A DNA stretch of 64,000 nt from Rhizobium sp. EC-SD404 (lineage in GTDB: Bacteria; Pseudomonadota; Alphaproteobacteria; Rhizobiales; Rhizobiaceae), in assembly GCF_902498825.1 (NCBI RefSeq), contig NZ_LR701459.1:2465890-2529889 (forward strand). Direction: 5' to 3'. Each line of letters opens with the position of its first letter. Positions within the stretch are counted from its first letter, which is position 1. The notes below the pieces were generated by a model. The model worked only from the letters and a program-made list of their open reading frames with translations, was not told the DNA's origin and made no database searches. Of the stretch, positions 37,981 to 47,281 are shown piece by piece. The position numbers and the translations under genes are program-made.

Positions 37981-38080
37981 CGACCTCACAGCCGTTTGAG
38001 CTTGCCGGCCGCCTCTGCTAGAGGCCCATCAGCTTTTTCTTTCACACCGTTTTCTTCTTTGTCCAAAGACAGGCCCGCCA

Positions 38081-39388
38081 ATGATCCCGCGCTACTCCCG
38101 CCCCGACATGGTCGCCATCTGGTCGCCGGAACAGAAGTTCCGCATCTGGTTCGAGATCGAGGCCCATGCCTGTGACGCGCTCGCCGAACTGGGCGTCATC
38201 CCGAAGGAAGCCGCCGCAACGATCTGGGACAAAGGTGGCAAGGCCGAGTTCGACGTCGCCCGCATCGATGAAATCGAGGCCGTCACGAAGCACGACGTCA
38301 TCGCCTTTCTGACGCATCTTGCGGAATTCATCGGGCCGGATTCGCGTTTCGTGCACCAGGGCATGACGTCGTCGGACGTTCTGGACACCACGCTCAACAT
38401 CCAGCTCGTGCGTGCTGCCGACCTGCTTCTGGCGGACATGGACCGCGTTCTGGCAGCGCTGAAGAAGCGTGCCTTCGAGCACAAGGACACCGTCCGCATC
38501 GGCCGCAGCCATGGCATCCATGCCGAGCCGACCACCATGGGCCTGACCTTCGCGCGCTTTTATGCCGAGATGGCGCGCGGCCGCGACCGGCTCGTCGCTG
38601 CCCGTGCAGAGATCGCCACCGGCGCAATTTCGGGCGCCGTCGGCACTTTCGCCAATATTGACCCATCGGTCGAAGAACATGTCTGCGCCAAGCTCGGCCT
38701 GAAACCCGAACCGATTTCGACGCAGATCATCCCGCGCGACCGCCACGCTATGTTCTTCGCGACGCTCGGCGTCATCGCCTCGTCGATCGAAAACGTCGCC
38801 ATCGAGATCCGGCACATGCAGCGCACCGAAGTGCTGGAAGCGGAAGAATTCTTCTCGCCCGGCCAGAAGGGCTCGTCGGCCATGCCGCACAAGCGTAATC
38901 CTGTGCTTACGGAGAATCTCACCGGTCTCGCCCGTCTCGTACGCATGTCGGTCACGCCTGCGCTCGAAAACGTGGCGCTCTGGCACGAGCGTGACATCAG
39001 CCATTCGAGCGTCGAGCGTGCCATTGGGCCGGACACCACGATCACGCTGGACTTCGCACTGAACCGCCTCGCCGGCGTCGTCGAGAAGCTGGTGATCTAT
39101 CCGGACAACATGTTGAAGAACATGAACAAGTTCCGAGGACTGATCCACTCGCAGCGCGTTCTGCTGGCGCTGACGCAGGCCGGCGTCAGCCGCGAGGATT
39201 CCTACCGCCTCGTCCAGCGCAATGCGATGAAGGTCTGGGAGGAAGGCAAGGACTTCCTGACGGAACTCCTCGCCGATGGCGAAGTGACGGCTGCCCTTTC
39301 GGAAGACCAGATCCGCGAGAAGTTCGATCTCGGCTATCACACCAAGCATGTGGACACGATCTTCGCCCGTGTCTTCGGCGAGGCCTGA
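38081..39388 (+). CDS. purB: Adenylosuccinate lyase
   Basis: PurB catalyses two fumarate-releasing steps of purine synthesis, including the one after PurC. The 435-residue protein has 'VHQGMTSSDVLDTTLNIQLV', 'GRSHGIHAEPTTMGLTFARF' (catalytic His) and the signature 'GSSAMPHKRNPVLTENLTGL'. It is on the same strand as, and about 2.7 kb upstream of, purC. Its 3' end converges on a tail-anchored protein gene. Confidence 0.97.
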   Translation: MIPRYSRPDMVAIWSPEQKFRIWFEIEAHACDALAELGVIPKEAAATIWDKGGKAEFDVARIDEIEAVTKHDVIAFLTHLAEFIGPDSRFVHQGMTSSDVLDTTLNIQLVRAADLLLADMDRVLAALKKRAFEHKDTVRIGRSHGIHAEPTTMGLTFARFYAEMARGRDRLVAARAEIATGAISGAVGTFANIDPSVEEHVCAKLGLKPEPISTQIIPRDRHAMFFATLGVIASSIENVAIEIRHMQRTEVLEAEEFFSPGQKGSSAMPHKRNPVLTENLTGLARLVRMSVTPALENVALWHERDISHSSVERAIGPDTTITLDFALNRLAGVVEKLVIYPDNMLKNMNKFRGLIHSQRVLLALTQAGVSREDSYRLVQRNAMKVWEEGKDFLTELLADGEVTAALSEDQIREKFDLGYHTKHVDTIFARVFGEA

Positions 39389-39412
39389 GCGGCCCCGCCA
39401 TCCGGCCTGCGC

Positions 39413-39811
39413 TTAATCGATGATCTGGAACACGACGAGGGCTGCGATGAAGAGCCCCGTCATGAACAGAAACGGCCGGCGGTCGAACCAGTCGCGTACC
39501 GTTGCGTCCGCGCCTGCCATGGAGCCGGAAACGCCGTCGGTTACGCGCTTGGCCGTCGATTCGCGGTGAAGCGTTTCGGCTTTCGCCCGCCCGCCAAGCT
39601 CGACACCGTCGACCGGTTCGGCAGTGCGCCCGGCAGCGGCTTGAGCGTCAGCCCGCTGCGCCGTCGACGTTTCGAGCGCGAGGGAAAGCCGCTCCAGTTG
39701 CGACTCGATCCGGTCCATGCGCTGTGCCAGCGCCTCTCTGCCATCGGCGGCATTCGGAGGCGTGACGGTTGCGGGCGACTGACCGGCAGTCTCGGAAAAT
39801 TCGTTCGTCAT
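39413..39811 (-). CDS. Tail-anchored coiled-coil protein of unknown function
   Basis: A 132-residue protein with a Pro/Thr/Ala-rich N-terminus, a probable coiled coil ('ALAQRMDRIESQLERLSLAL', about residues 27-55), a charged middle region and one hydrophobic segment at the C-terminus ('FLFMTGLFIAALVVFQIID'). It should be anchored in the inner membrane with the bulk in the cytoplasm. It converges with purB, whose stop is 24 nt away. Family not recognised. Confidence 0.65.
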   Translation of the reverse strand: MTNEFSETAGQSPATVTPPNAADGREALAQRMDRIESQLERLSLALETSTAQRADAQAAAGRTAEPVDGVELGGRAKAETLHRESTAKRVTDGVSGSMAGADATVRDWFDRRPFLFMTGLFIAALVVFQIID

Positions 39812-39964
39812 GGTCTGATCCTTTCGTATCTCAACTGAAACGAGGGATTAGGTCAAACCGGCCAAACTGCCCTTGAATGGGCTCATTCAATTCCCATTCA
39901 AGGAACTGCAGAAGTCGAGCAACGCAGTTGACATGGCTTCGCCGCAAACGCACATGAGCCCACC

Positions 39965-40528
39965 ATGAAAGCAGCAGAAACCGACATCCTCATCGTCCCT
40001 GGCTACACCAATTCCGGCCCGGACCACTGGCAGACCCGCTGGCAGACGAAGCTCTCCACCGCACGTCGTGTCGAACAGGAATCCTGGTCGAAGCCCGACC
40101 GAGCCGAATGGACTACGAGCATGGCGGAGGCCGTGAACGCCGCGACCCGCCCCGTCATCATCGTCGCCCATTCATTGGGCGTGGCAACAGCCGTCCAAGC
40201 CATCGCGGACTATCGGCGACCGGTCGCCGGCGCGTTTCTCGTCGCACCGCCCGACGTGGCGAACGAGGCAATCCGCCCCAAACACCTGATGACCTTCGGC
40301 CCCTACTCGCGCGACCCCCTGCCGTTCCCGTCGATCGTGGTGGCCAGCCGGAACGATCCGTTCTGCAGCTATGACGTCGCCGAGGATATCGCAGGCGCAT
40401 GGGGATCGCTGCTCGTCGATGGCGGCGAGATCGGCCACATCAATGCCGAATCAGGCCACGGGCCCTGGCCCGAGGGGCTTCTGGTCTTTGCGAAATTCCT
40501 GCAAAAGCTGAGCCCGCCGGCCAACTAG
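39965..40528 (+). CDS. RBBP9/YdeN-family serine hydrolase
   Basis: A 187-residue alpha/beta hydrolase of the compact RBBP9 type. 'ILIVPGYTNSGPDHWQTRWQ' opens the domain, 'IIVAHSLGVATAVQAI' holds the nucleophile Ser70, 'VVASRNDPFC' the acidic region, and 'GHINAESGHGPWPEG' the catalytic His. Substrate unknown. It is followed directly by the third palindromic repeat. Confidence 0.88.
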   Translation: MKAAETDILIVPGYTNSGPDHWQTRWQTKLSTARRVEQESWSKPDRAEWTTSMAEAVNAATRPVIIVAHSLGVATAVQAIADYRRPVAGAFLVAPPDVANEAIRPKHLMTFGPYSRDPLPFPSIVVASRNDPFCSYDVAEDIAGAWGSLLVDGGEIGHINAESGHGPWPEGLLVFAKFLQKLSPPAN

Positions 40529-40628
40529 AGCGTTTCAAGGTGAAGCGGGCACCGGTTCACCGTCTGGAAACGCGACAAAGCAAAAACTTAGAGTCATTGA
40601 GCTATTCGAAGAAAAGCGAAATTACTCT
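40529..40628. repeat. RIME-like palindromic repeat, copy 3
   Basis: It starts AGAGCGTTTCAAGGTGAAGC immediately after the hydrolase stop codon, continues through ACCGGTTCACCG and GGAAACGCGACAAAGCAAAAAC, and ends with the second hairpin (AGAGTCATT ... AATTACTCT) containing GAAGAAAAGCGAAAT. It has the same two-hairpin layout as copy 2. It lies between convergent genes. Confidence 0.82.
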
Positions 40629-40658
40629 GACCGACAAGTTCGCCAGGATCGCCTTTTC

Positions 40659-41423
40659 TCAGCCGTTTCGTGCCTGGTCGAGCATCGTGCTCATGCCAAG
40701 CGAGAGATACGCCCCGTCGTGAATGACGGAGAGCAGATTGAAGCCCATCTTGACGTAGGATTGGGTGCGCGGCGCATCGAAGACGAAGACGCCTGCGTGC
40801 TTGCCGGCAGCCTTCGCCCGGCGCGCCACATCGGCGATCGCCTTGGTCATTTCTTCATGGTGCGGATCGACCGCTGCGCCGCTCGTCCATGAGATGGAGA
40901 AATCCGAAGGCCCGACGAATACCCCGTCGATCCCCGGGCAAGCGAGAATGTCGTCGAGCGCCGCAAGCGCCGCCCGCGTCTCGATCATGGCAAAGGCAAC
41001 CGTCTTTTCGTTCGCCGAGCTGAGATAATCCTGGCCCTTCTGAATGCCGCGCATCGACAGCGCGCGTGCCGGCCCCCAGGAGCGCTGCCCGACCGGCGGA
41101 TATTTGGCATGCGCGGCAAACCTCCGTGCGTCCTCCACCGAATTGATCATCGGCGCGATGATCGCCTCCGCGCCGAAATCGAGCGCCCGGCTGACCATGT
41201 CGTTGCGCCCGACCGGAATGCGCACGATCGCACCCTTGTCGGAGGCTGCGATCGCCAATAGCCCGTCGTGCACGCTTTCTTCGGTGTGCGCGCCATGCTG
41301 CATGTCGAGCGTCACCGCGTCGAAGTCGGCTCGGGCCAGAAGCTCCACCACCCCGGTCGAGGCCAGTGTCGACCACGCCGTCAGAATGGTTTCTCCGGCA
41401 TTCAATTTATCTGCAAGCTTCAC
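40659..41423 (-). CDS. HpcH/HpaI-family class II aldolase
   Basis: A 254-residue TIM-barrel aldolase resembling 4-hydroxy-2-oxoheptanedioate aldolase. It has 'DFDAVTLDMQHGAHTEESVH' (catalytic His), 'IVRIPVGRNDMVSRALDFGA' (Arg), 'AMIETRAALAALDDILACPG' (metal-binding Glu) and 'IDGVFVGPSDFS' (Asp). The start is GTG with GAGGG upstream. No homoprotocatechuate pathway genes are near, so the substrate is open. Confidence 0.88.
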   Translation of the reverse strand: MKLADKLNAGETILTAWSTLASTGVVELLARADFDAVTLDMQHGAHTEESVHDGLLAIAASDKGAIVRIPVGRNDMVSRALDFGAEAIIAPMINSVEDARRFAAHAKYPPVGQRSWGPARALSMRGIQKGQDYLSSANEKTVAFAMIETRAALAALDDILACPGIDGVFVGPSDFSISWTSGAAVDPHHEEMTKAIADVARRAKAAGKHAGVFVFDAPRTQSYVKMGFNLLSVIHDGAYLSLGMSTMLDQARNG

Positions 41424-41448
41424 GATAGCCCTCCTCTAGGCGGAGACG

Positions 41449-41772
41449 TCAGTTGCTTTGAACCTGCTGGATGGCCTCGGCCATCAGCTCGATCATCTTG
41501 CTGCGCAGTAGCTCGTCGGAGACTTTCGCACCCGCCGCATCGAGATCGCCACGCACCTTGCGGAAGACATCCTCGTCGCCGGCTTCCTGGAAATCCGATT
41601 TGACGACGTCCTTTGCATACTCGGCAGCGTCATCGCCCGTCTTGCCGATCAGGTCGGCTGCCCAAAGTCCCAGCAGCTTGTTGCGCCGCGCTTCGGCTTT
41701 GAAGCGCAGGTCGGCGTCATGGGCGAATTTGTTTTCGAATCCCTTTTGGCGGTCGTCCATGCTGGCAGCCAT
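41449..41772 (-). CDS. DUF1476 protein, ATP synthase zeta-subunit type
   Basis: A 107-residue helical protein with 'GFENKFAHDADLRFKAEARR', then 'NKLLGLWAADLIGKTGDDAA' and 'RSKMIELMAEAI', the complete DUF1476 pattern. In Paracoccus this family provides the zeta subunit that blocks F1-ATPase rotation. It lies 25 nt upstream of the aldolase gene on the same strand and is divergent from purC across 289 nt. An internal start at residue 5 is possible. Confidence 0.9.
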   Translation of the reverse strand: MAASMDDRQKGFENKFAHDADLRFKAEARRNKLLGLWAADLIGKTGDDAAEYAKDVVKSDFQEAGDEDVFRKVRGDLDAAGAKVSDELLRSKMIELMAEAIQQVQSN

Positions 41773-42061
41773 GCGTCGTCTCCGTTTTCAGTTCGTCATT
41801 AAGTGCCAGTCCGGCACCGCTCGGGGCGGACTATGGTCGGATTCCATGTCGTTGAAAAGGCAGCCCACGACGAAGTCGCAGGCAGGCGGTGCCACGTCTG
41901 GGACGAAAAGGTCGGGCATGGCTGGAACGGAACAATTGTGTCCGCACGCCATATCGGATAAGCACTCGCACGACATAACGACCATCATCCGGGCAGGACC
42001 TGGCTGCGCTGACCGAGCCGCTTGAACCCCCTCGCCCGCCACTCAAGAGTAAAAGATCATC

Positions 42062-42826
42062 ATGAACCGTCGCCGCCGCATCTACGAAGGCAAGGCCAAG
42101 ATCCTTTATGAAGGACCGGAGCCTGGCACTCTGATCCAGTTCTTCAAGGACGACGCGACCGCGTTCAACAAGAAGAAACACGATGTCATCGACGGCAAGG
42201 GCGTCCTCAACAACAGGATTTCCGAGTACGTCTTCACGCATCTGAACCGGATCGGCATCCCGACGCACTTCATCAAGCGGCTCAATATGCGCGAGCAGCT
42301 GATCAAGGAAGTCGAGATCATTCCGCTGGAGATCGTGGTGCGCAACGTCGCGGCCGGTTCGCTGGCCAAGCGCCTCGGCATCGAGGAAGGCACCGTCCTG
42401 CCGCGCTCGATCATCGAGTTCTACTACAAGGCCGATGCGCTCGACGACCCGATGGTCTCCGAAGAGCACATCACCGCCTTCGGCTGGGCAAGCCCGCAGG
42501 AGATCGACGACATCATGGCGCTCGCCATCCGCGTCAACGATTTCCTCACCGGCCTCTTCCTCGGCGTCGGCATCCAGCTTGTCGATTTCAAGATCGAATG
42601 CGGCCGCCTGTTCGAAGGCGACATGATGCGCATCATCGTCGCCGACGAGATCTCGCCCGACAGCTGCCGTCTGTGGGATATCCAGACCAACGAGAAGATG
42701 GACAAGGACCGTTTCCGCCGTGATCTCGGCGGTCTCGTCGAAGCCTACCAGGAAGTCGCTCGCCGCCTCGGCATCATGAACGAAAACGAACCGGTCCGCG
42801 GCACTGGCCCCGTCCTGGTCAAGTAG
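42062..42826 (+). CDS. purC: Phosphoribosylaminoimidazole-succinocarboxamide synthase
   Basis: PurC joins aspartate to CAIR in purine synthesis. The 254-residue protein has '[20 protein letters not shown]', '[20 protein letters not shown]', '[20 protein letters not shown]' and '[20 protein letters not shown]', all conserved. It is the first gene of purC-purS, 17 nt before purS. In related rhizobia purQ and purL usually follow directly; here about 4.2 kb intervenes. Confidence 0.97.
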   Translation: MNRRRRIYEGKAKILYEGPEPGTLIQFFKDDATAFNKKKHDVIDGKGVLNNRISEYVFTHLNRIGIPTHFIKRLNMREQLIKEVEIIPLEIVVRNVAAGSLAKRLGIEEGTVLPRSIIEFYYKADALDDPMVSEEHITAFGWASPQEIDDIMALAIRVNDFLTGLFLGVGIQLVDFKIECGRLFEGDMMRIIVADEISPDSCRLWDIQTNEKMDKDRFRRDLGGLVEAYQEVARRLGIMNENEPVRGTGPVLVK

Positions 42827-42843
42827 CATCTGAGGAAAGACGA

Positions 42844-43086
42844 GTGATCAAGGCACGTGTAACCGTGACGCTGAAGAACGGCGTTCTCGACCCGCAGGGA
42901 AAAGCGATCGAGGGCGCTCTCGGCGCACTCGGCTTCTCCGGCGTCGGCCATGTCCGCCAGGGCAAGGTTTTCGACCTGGAATTGCAGACGGACGACCGCG
43001 CAAAAGCCGAAGCCGACCTCAGGGCCATGTGCGACAAGCTTCTGGCCAACACGGTGATCGAGGATTATTCTATCCACATCGCCTGA
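42844..43086 (+). CDS. purS: Phosphoribosylformylglycinamidine synthase subunit PurS
   Basis: An 80-residue protein beginning 'MIKARVTVTLKNGVLDPQGK' and ending 'LANTVIEDYSIHIA', the usual PurS. It bridges PurL and the glutaminase PurQ in the FGAM synthase complex. The start is GTG with GAGGAAAG upstream. Its partner genes purQ and purL are displaced to 47282 and 48415. Confidence 0.95.
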   Translation: MIKARVTVTLKNGVLDPQGKAIEGALGALGFSGVGHVRQGKVFDLELQTDDRAKAEADLRAMCDKLLANTVIEDYSIHIA

Positions 43087-43259
43087 TGGTTGTGCCCTAT
43101 CCGGTATGTCAGAGCCGTGTCGGCGGCAGCCGTTTGGTGTTCTACAGCCAGTCGTGCTGTGTGGCGACAATGAGGTGCGCACCTATTCCGATAGAGTCGC
43201 CACGACCCAAGCGATCCTCAAAGACCAGATCGCCGAATTTACTTGAAGAGTAAAAGCCT

Positions 43260-44042
43260 ATGTCCGATGCTGTGTCACAGGAAGAGATCGTGAGACCTGC
43301 GGTCGGATACCGCGCGATCATCGCTGGACACTCCCATGTCAACGCAATGGTTGGCTGGCGGCACGAACTGGCACCGACCCTGAGAATCGTCGATGCAACG
43401 AGCCACCTGGAAGCCTTGGATGGTCCTTGGCCGAGGCTCGAAGACTACTGGAGTGCGCTCGTTCAGCATGCCGGAAACGCGCGTATCGCCATCGTCTGGG
43501 GCGGTAATGAACATAATGCGCGCTACTTTTTTCGCGACGCATATGATTTCGATTTTTCATCGAAACACGTCACCAAGATTCTGAACAACATTCAGATCAT
43601 CGCGCGAAGCACAATCCGGAAACGCTTTTATGAAGGTGGCTTGTCGGATCTTGCAGAACTGCTCGATCAATTGAACAGAGCGCGGCCGCAACGCGTGATC
43701 ATCGTCGGAACACCACCGCCGAAAAAGGACAATGACCGGCTGCGCACGATGTTCGAAGCCGAGCCGCATTTTCTTGCCTATGCTGAAGCAAAAAAGATCG
43801 ACCCGGCCGATATCCGCATCACCGAGCCACATATCCGTCTCAAGCTATGGTATCTGCTGCAGGACATATTGGCCGACGAAGCCAAAAGGATCGGCGGCCA
43901 TTTCCTCCCGGTCCTCAAGGAAACACAGGACGAGGACGGCTATCTGCGGGATGAGTTCTGGGCAAGTGATGTTACCCACGCGAACCCTGCCTACGGCAAG
44001 CTGATGCTGGACTATGTCGTTAAGGAGTTGGAGAAGCCATGA
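43260..44042 (+). CDS. SGNH-hydrolase-like protein
   Basis: A 260-residue protein with 'YRAIIAGHSHVNAMVGWRHE' near the N-terminus, an asparagine block 'IAIVWGGNEHNARYFF', and 'WASDVTHANPAYGKLMLDYV' at the C-terminus, whose Asp and His match the DxxH of SGNH esterases. In the first block GHSH occupies the place of the usual GDS motif, so the nucleophile would be the Ser at residue 25. It overlaps the GSCFA gene by ATGA. Codon use is more AT-leaning than in the flanking pur genes. Function inferred: glycan or lipid acyl modification. Confidence 0.62.
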   Translation: MSDAVSQEEIVRPAVGYRAIIAGHSHVNAMVGWRHELAPTLRIVDATSHLEALDGPWPRLEDYWSALVQHAGNARIAIVWGGNEHNARYFFRDAYDFDFSSKHVTKILNNIQIIARSTIRKRFYEGGLSDLAELLDQLNRARPQRVIIVGTPPPKKDNDRLRTMFEAEPHFLAYAEAKKIDPADIRITEPHIRLKLWYLLQDILADEAKRIGGHFLPVLKETQDEDGYLRDEFWASDVTHANPAYGKLMLDYVVKELEKP

Positions 44043-45067
44043 CCCGCAATCATCCTTACCAACAGCTTCCGCCAACGTCCTTTTGGTCACGATCAGTGGC
44101 AAGGAACTATGCGCCCGCCGATCTTTATCGCGGCAAAACCCCTCTCTTGAAGCCGGATGACCGTATCATCTCGGCGGGAAGCTGCTTTGCGGCAAACATC
44201 GTTCCGTTTCTCGAGCGCGCCGGCTTCCAGTATCTGCGCACCGAATCGATGGACACCGATGGCGACCGCTTCGGCTATAGCCGCTATTCGGCCTCTTACG
44301 GAAATATCTATACCAGCCGCCAATTGCTGCAGCTTCTTCAACGAGCAACCGGCGAATTTGCACCGAGGGAAGATCGGTGGATCGAAGATGATGGCGTCTA
44401 CGACCCGTTCAGGCCTGGACTTCCAAACTGCGCCGAAGATGAAGACGAGTTCGAGATCCTAACGCGGGCTCATTTGGACAGGGTGCGGGAGACATTCAGC
44501 CAATCAAGCGTCCTACTCTTCACGCTCGGCCTCACGGAGGCCTGGGCATCGGAAGATGATGGCGCCGTTTTTCCTGCCTGCCCCGGCACGATTGCTGGGA
44601 CTTTCAGCGCCGAGAGACATCGTTTCGCGAATTTCAATGCACACGAGGTCGCGACCGATCTCAAAGCCGCGATTGCCACTGCCCGACAGATCAATCCGGA
44701 CCTTCGCGTGATCCTGACAGTGTCACCAGTTCCTCTGGTAGCGACTGCGACGGACAGCCACGTCTTCACGGCAACGACCTACTCGAAGTCGGTCTTGCGT
44801 GTTGCCGCGGATGACGTTGAATCGACGGTGCCAGGCGTAAGCTATTTCCCAGCCTACGAAATCGTTATGGGTCCGGAATCGAACCAGCATTTCGAAAACG
44901 ACTTGCGGAACGTGAATGCGAAAGGCGTCGCTGCTGTCGTGGGGGCTCTTTTCGCCCACTGCGAGCTTCCCGAGGCATCAGAACGCCTGGAGGAAGTGTC
45001 CTGGCAAAAGCTGTTGTCAGAAGAACTGACGCGCCGGGAGTGCGAAGAGACGATGTCGGACAAGTGA
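44039..45067 (+). CDS. GSCFA-domain protein
   Basis: A 342-residue protein with the eponymous motif in 'DRIISAGSCFAANIVPFLER' (GSCFA at residues 47-51), 'SRYSASYGNIYTSRQLLQLL', 'SSVLLFTLGLTEAWAS', and 'VILTVSPVPLVATATDSHVF', ending with 'AYEIVMGPESNQHFENDLRN'. GSCFA domains are SGNH-like and occur in proteins linked to surface polysaccharides. It is coupled to the SGNH-like gene upstream, implying a two-enzyme unit. A small inverted repeat (45073-45096) and a hairpin at 45116-45138 follow. Confidence 0.88.
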   Translation: MTRNHPYQQLPPTSFWSRSVARNYAPADLYRGKTPLLKPDDRIISAGSCFAANIVPFLERAGFQYLRTESMDTDGDRFGYSRYSASYGNIYTSRQLLQLLQRATGEFAPREDRWIEDDGVYDPFRPGLPNCAEDEDEFEILTRAHLDRVRETFSQSSVLLFTLGLTEAWASEDDGAVFPACPGTIAGTFSAERHRFANFNAHEVATDLKAAIATARQINPDLRVILTVSPVPLVATATDSHVFTATTYSKSVLRVAADDVESTVPGVSYFPAYEIVMGPESNQHFENDLRNVNAKGVAAVVGALFAHCELPEASERLEEVSWQKLLSEELTRRECEETMSDK

Positions 45068-45115
45068 TCAGCCGCTTCCACCGCCAAGCGGAAGCGTTCG
45101 ACCCGCGAGCGGTTC

Positions 45116-45138
45116 ACACAGCCCTTCTAAGGCTGTGT
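45116..45138. terminator. Hairpin shared by the convergent GSCFA and PhyH genes
   Basis: Perfect eight-base arms ACACAGCC and GGCTGTGT with a 7-nt loop. The PhyH stop codon (45127-45129) lies in the loop, so the last codons of that gene form one arm. No T-tract is visible. Confidence 0.5.
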
Positions 45139-46083
45139 ATGGATACGTGTCGGCAGGCCTGACAGATCGTGGTAGCTCAGCACGCCCTCAGCGAAATTGT
45201 GACACACGAGCGCCTTGCGTGACCTGTTCGGATTGGCGCGCGCGGAGCCGCCGTGGATCAGATTGGCATGCCAGAAGAGCGTGTCGCCTTTCTTGGGCAG
45301 GAACTGCCTTCGTTCAAAACCATGCGTCGCGCATAGTTCGGCGATCGCTGGCTCATAGAGTTTGCTGTAAACCGCGTAGCCTTCTGTCCGAAACTGAGCA
45401 GGCTCAATGCCCGCTTCCCGGCTGAGCAGATACGGCAGGCGGTGGCTCTTCGGATAATATTCCAAAGGCCCGCTATCGTCCTCTATGTCTTCGAAAGCTG
45501 TCCAGCTCGCCACCATGAAACCCACTGGGTACGTGGTCATGTGGATCGAGTCGGAATGTGCTCGCTGGCCGCTGCCGGCGTGCCCCATGATTGTCTGGAA
45601 TGGCACGGTCTTCCGCCCAAGAAGAAGGTCAGTCCAGCGCATCAGCTTCGGGTGATGCTGCAGGACTTTCAGTGCCGATACCTGCAAGGCCGGATCGAGC
45701 TTTCGGTCGTAAAGCTGTCCATCGGGGCTCACAACGTCGATTGGACCCAATTCGCCCGCAAGAAGTGCCCTCTCATAAGCTTCGAAGGCCGTATCCAGTT
45801 CTTCCGCAGCGAATAACTTCTCAACGATCAGATATCCGTTTTCGACCCAGTAGAGGCACGCCTCCGCTTCTTCTTCGGTGATCCGGTCGGCGGCTCTGCG
45901 GCGCTCGATCTCTTCGACGGCATCGGGCGCATCCAGCCAATTCATCGTGTTCGATTGGGGAAGTGCATCGCCCCGAAATTCCTTGAGCGTGCGGAAATCC
46001 AGATCCTTGGCCAGTTCCGGAACTGGCGTCGGATATTTCCAGTCACGCCGACGGGAGAAGAGATTCGACAAGCGTGCAAACAT
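45127..46083 (-). CDS. Phytanoyl-CoA dioxygenase (PhyH) family protein
   Basis: A 318-residue Fe(II)/2-oxoglutarate oxygenase. The iron ligands are in 'GSGQRAHSDSIHM' (HxD, His176 and Asp178) and 'WHANLIHGGSARANPNRSRK' (His277), with a downstream Arg for 2-oxoglutarate. The substrate cannot be read from sequence; relatives hydroxylate lipids, amino acids or polyketides. It is convergent with the SGNH-GSCFA pair and lies in the segment that separates purS from purQ. Confidence 0.85.
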   Translation of the reverse strand: MFARLSNLFSRRRDWKYPTPVPELAKDLDFRTLKEFRGDALPQSNTMNWLDAPDAVEEIERRRAADRITEEEAEACLYWVENGYLIVEKLFAAEELDTAFEAYERALLAGELGPIDVVSPDGQLYDRKLDPALQVSALKVLQHHPKLMRWTDLLLGRKTVPFQTIMGHAGSGQRAHSDSIHMTTYPVGFMVASWTAFEDIEDDSGPLEYYPKSHRLPYLLSREAGIEPAQFRTEGYAVYSKLYEPAIAELCATHGFERRQFLPKKGDTLFWHANLIHGGSARANPNRSRKALVCHNFAEGVLSYHDLSGLPTRIHTQP

Positions 46084-46318
46084 GAGGTGCCTTTCGACGT
46101 GACAGCAAAGGACGATGAAGCGGTCTTTTCAATGGCGCAGAATAGCGGCAAAGCCTGGAACAGTGTGATGCTGGAAATACACGATCGGTATGCAACCTGA
46201 AAGCGTTCTTTCATTTTGAACACACTGGCTAAAAGCCTTCGGCGGGCGCTGATCGAAGTGTGAACTTCAGTGCAATCGATGAATCGCTTCTTCGAACGGG
46301 CAGACCATGAAACCGGCC

Positions 46319-47158
46319 TCAAAGCGCCGTGCGCACATCCCACAGTTCCGGGAAAAACGAGCGATCGAGCGCTGTCTTGAGGTAGCCGACGCCGGATGAG
46401 CCGCCGGTGCCCGACTTGAAGCCGATGATGCGTTGAACGGTCTTCATATGGCGAAAGCGCCATTGCTGGAACTTGTCCTCTACGTCGACCAGCTTCTCCG
46501 CCAGTTCGTAGAGCTCGAAATGGCGCTCCGTGTTTCGATAGACCGTCAGCCAGGTTTCACGCAGCGCTTCGCTATAGGCGTGGTTGCGCGAAAAGTCGCG
46601 GGTGAGAAGTGCGTCCGGCACCGGCAGACCCTGTCGCGCCAGCAGCGCGATCGCCTCGTCGTAAAGGCTTGGCGCCTGAAAAGCCGCCTGCAGGCGGGCA
46701 TAGTGCTCGGCGTGGTGGCGGTGCGGCACCAGCATCTTCTCGTCCTTGACGCCGAGCTTCATCTCCATCATCCGGTACTGGTGAGACTGGAAGCCGGAGG
46801 ACTGTCCGAGTGCTGCGCGAAACGTCAGGTAGTCGGATGGCGTCATGGTCGAAAGCACGTCCCAGGCCGAAACCAGCTGCTCCTGAATGCGCGCCACGCG
46901 GGCGAGCGCTTTGAAGGCGACGCCCGGCCGGTCCTGCCGGATCGCGGCCATCGCGAAATCCAGTTCGTGCAGGATCAGCGATATCCACAATTCCTGCACG
47001 TGATGGATGACGATGAACAGCGGCTCGTCGGGCTCGCTGGTCAGCGGTTTTTGCGCCGAAAGCAGCGTATCGAGCTGCAGATAGTCGCCATAGGACATGC
47101 GATCGGTGAAATCGAGGTCGATGCCCGCTTCGACGCGGCTGTCCTGGTCGTTCGTCAT
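46319..47158 (-). CDS. kynA: Tryptophan 2,3-dioxygenase
   Basis: The heme enzyme opens the indole ring of tryptophan to N-formylkynurenine. The 279-residue protein has '[19 protein letters not shown]', '[20 protein letters not shown]' (distal His region), '[15 protein letters not shown]' and '[20 protein letters not shown]' followed by '[18 protein letters not shown]'. GGAG lies 6 nt before the ATG at 47158; upstream in-frame starts would extend into the purQ promoter. kynB and kynU are not adjacent. It is divergent from purQ. Confidence 0.93.
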   Translation of the reverse strand: MTNDQDSRVEAGIDLDFTDRMSYGDYLQLDTLLSAQKPLTSEPDEPLFIVIHHVQELWISLILHELDFAMAAIRQDRPGVAFKALARVARIQEQLVSAWDVLSTMTPSDYLTFRAALGQSSGFQSHQYRMMEMKLGVKDEKMLVPHRHHAEHYARLQAAFQAPSLYDEAIALLARQGLPVPDALLTRDFSRNHAYSEALRETWLTVYRNTERHFELYELAEKLVDVEDKFQQWRFRHMKTVQRIIGFKSGTGGSSGVGYLKTALDRSFFPELWDVRTAL

Positions 47159-47281
47159 GCCATGCTCCGAAATGCCGCATTCAGGCATATTCGCCACAAG
47201 AAACCGCCGCAATACCCTCGCCTTCACGGCTCCCATGTTCTAGAAGCGGTGCGAAGTCCTTCCACCGATCCGGACGCTCCC

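Noticed and set aside
43087..43259. A small gene between purS and the SGNH-like gene
   Set aside because: The only open frame overlaps purS in another frame and ends just before the SGNH start; it lacks a plausible start site and composition.
45955..46318. Short plus-strand frame near the PhyH 5' end as a small gene
   Set aside because: No ribosome-binding site and mostly antisense to PhyH coding sequence; the remainder looks like a promoter region.
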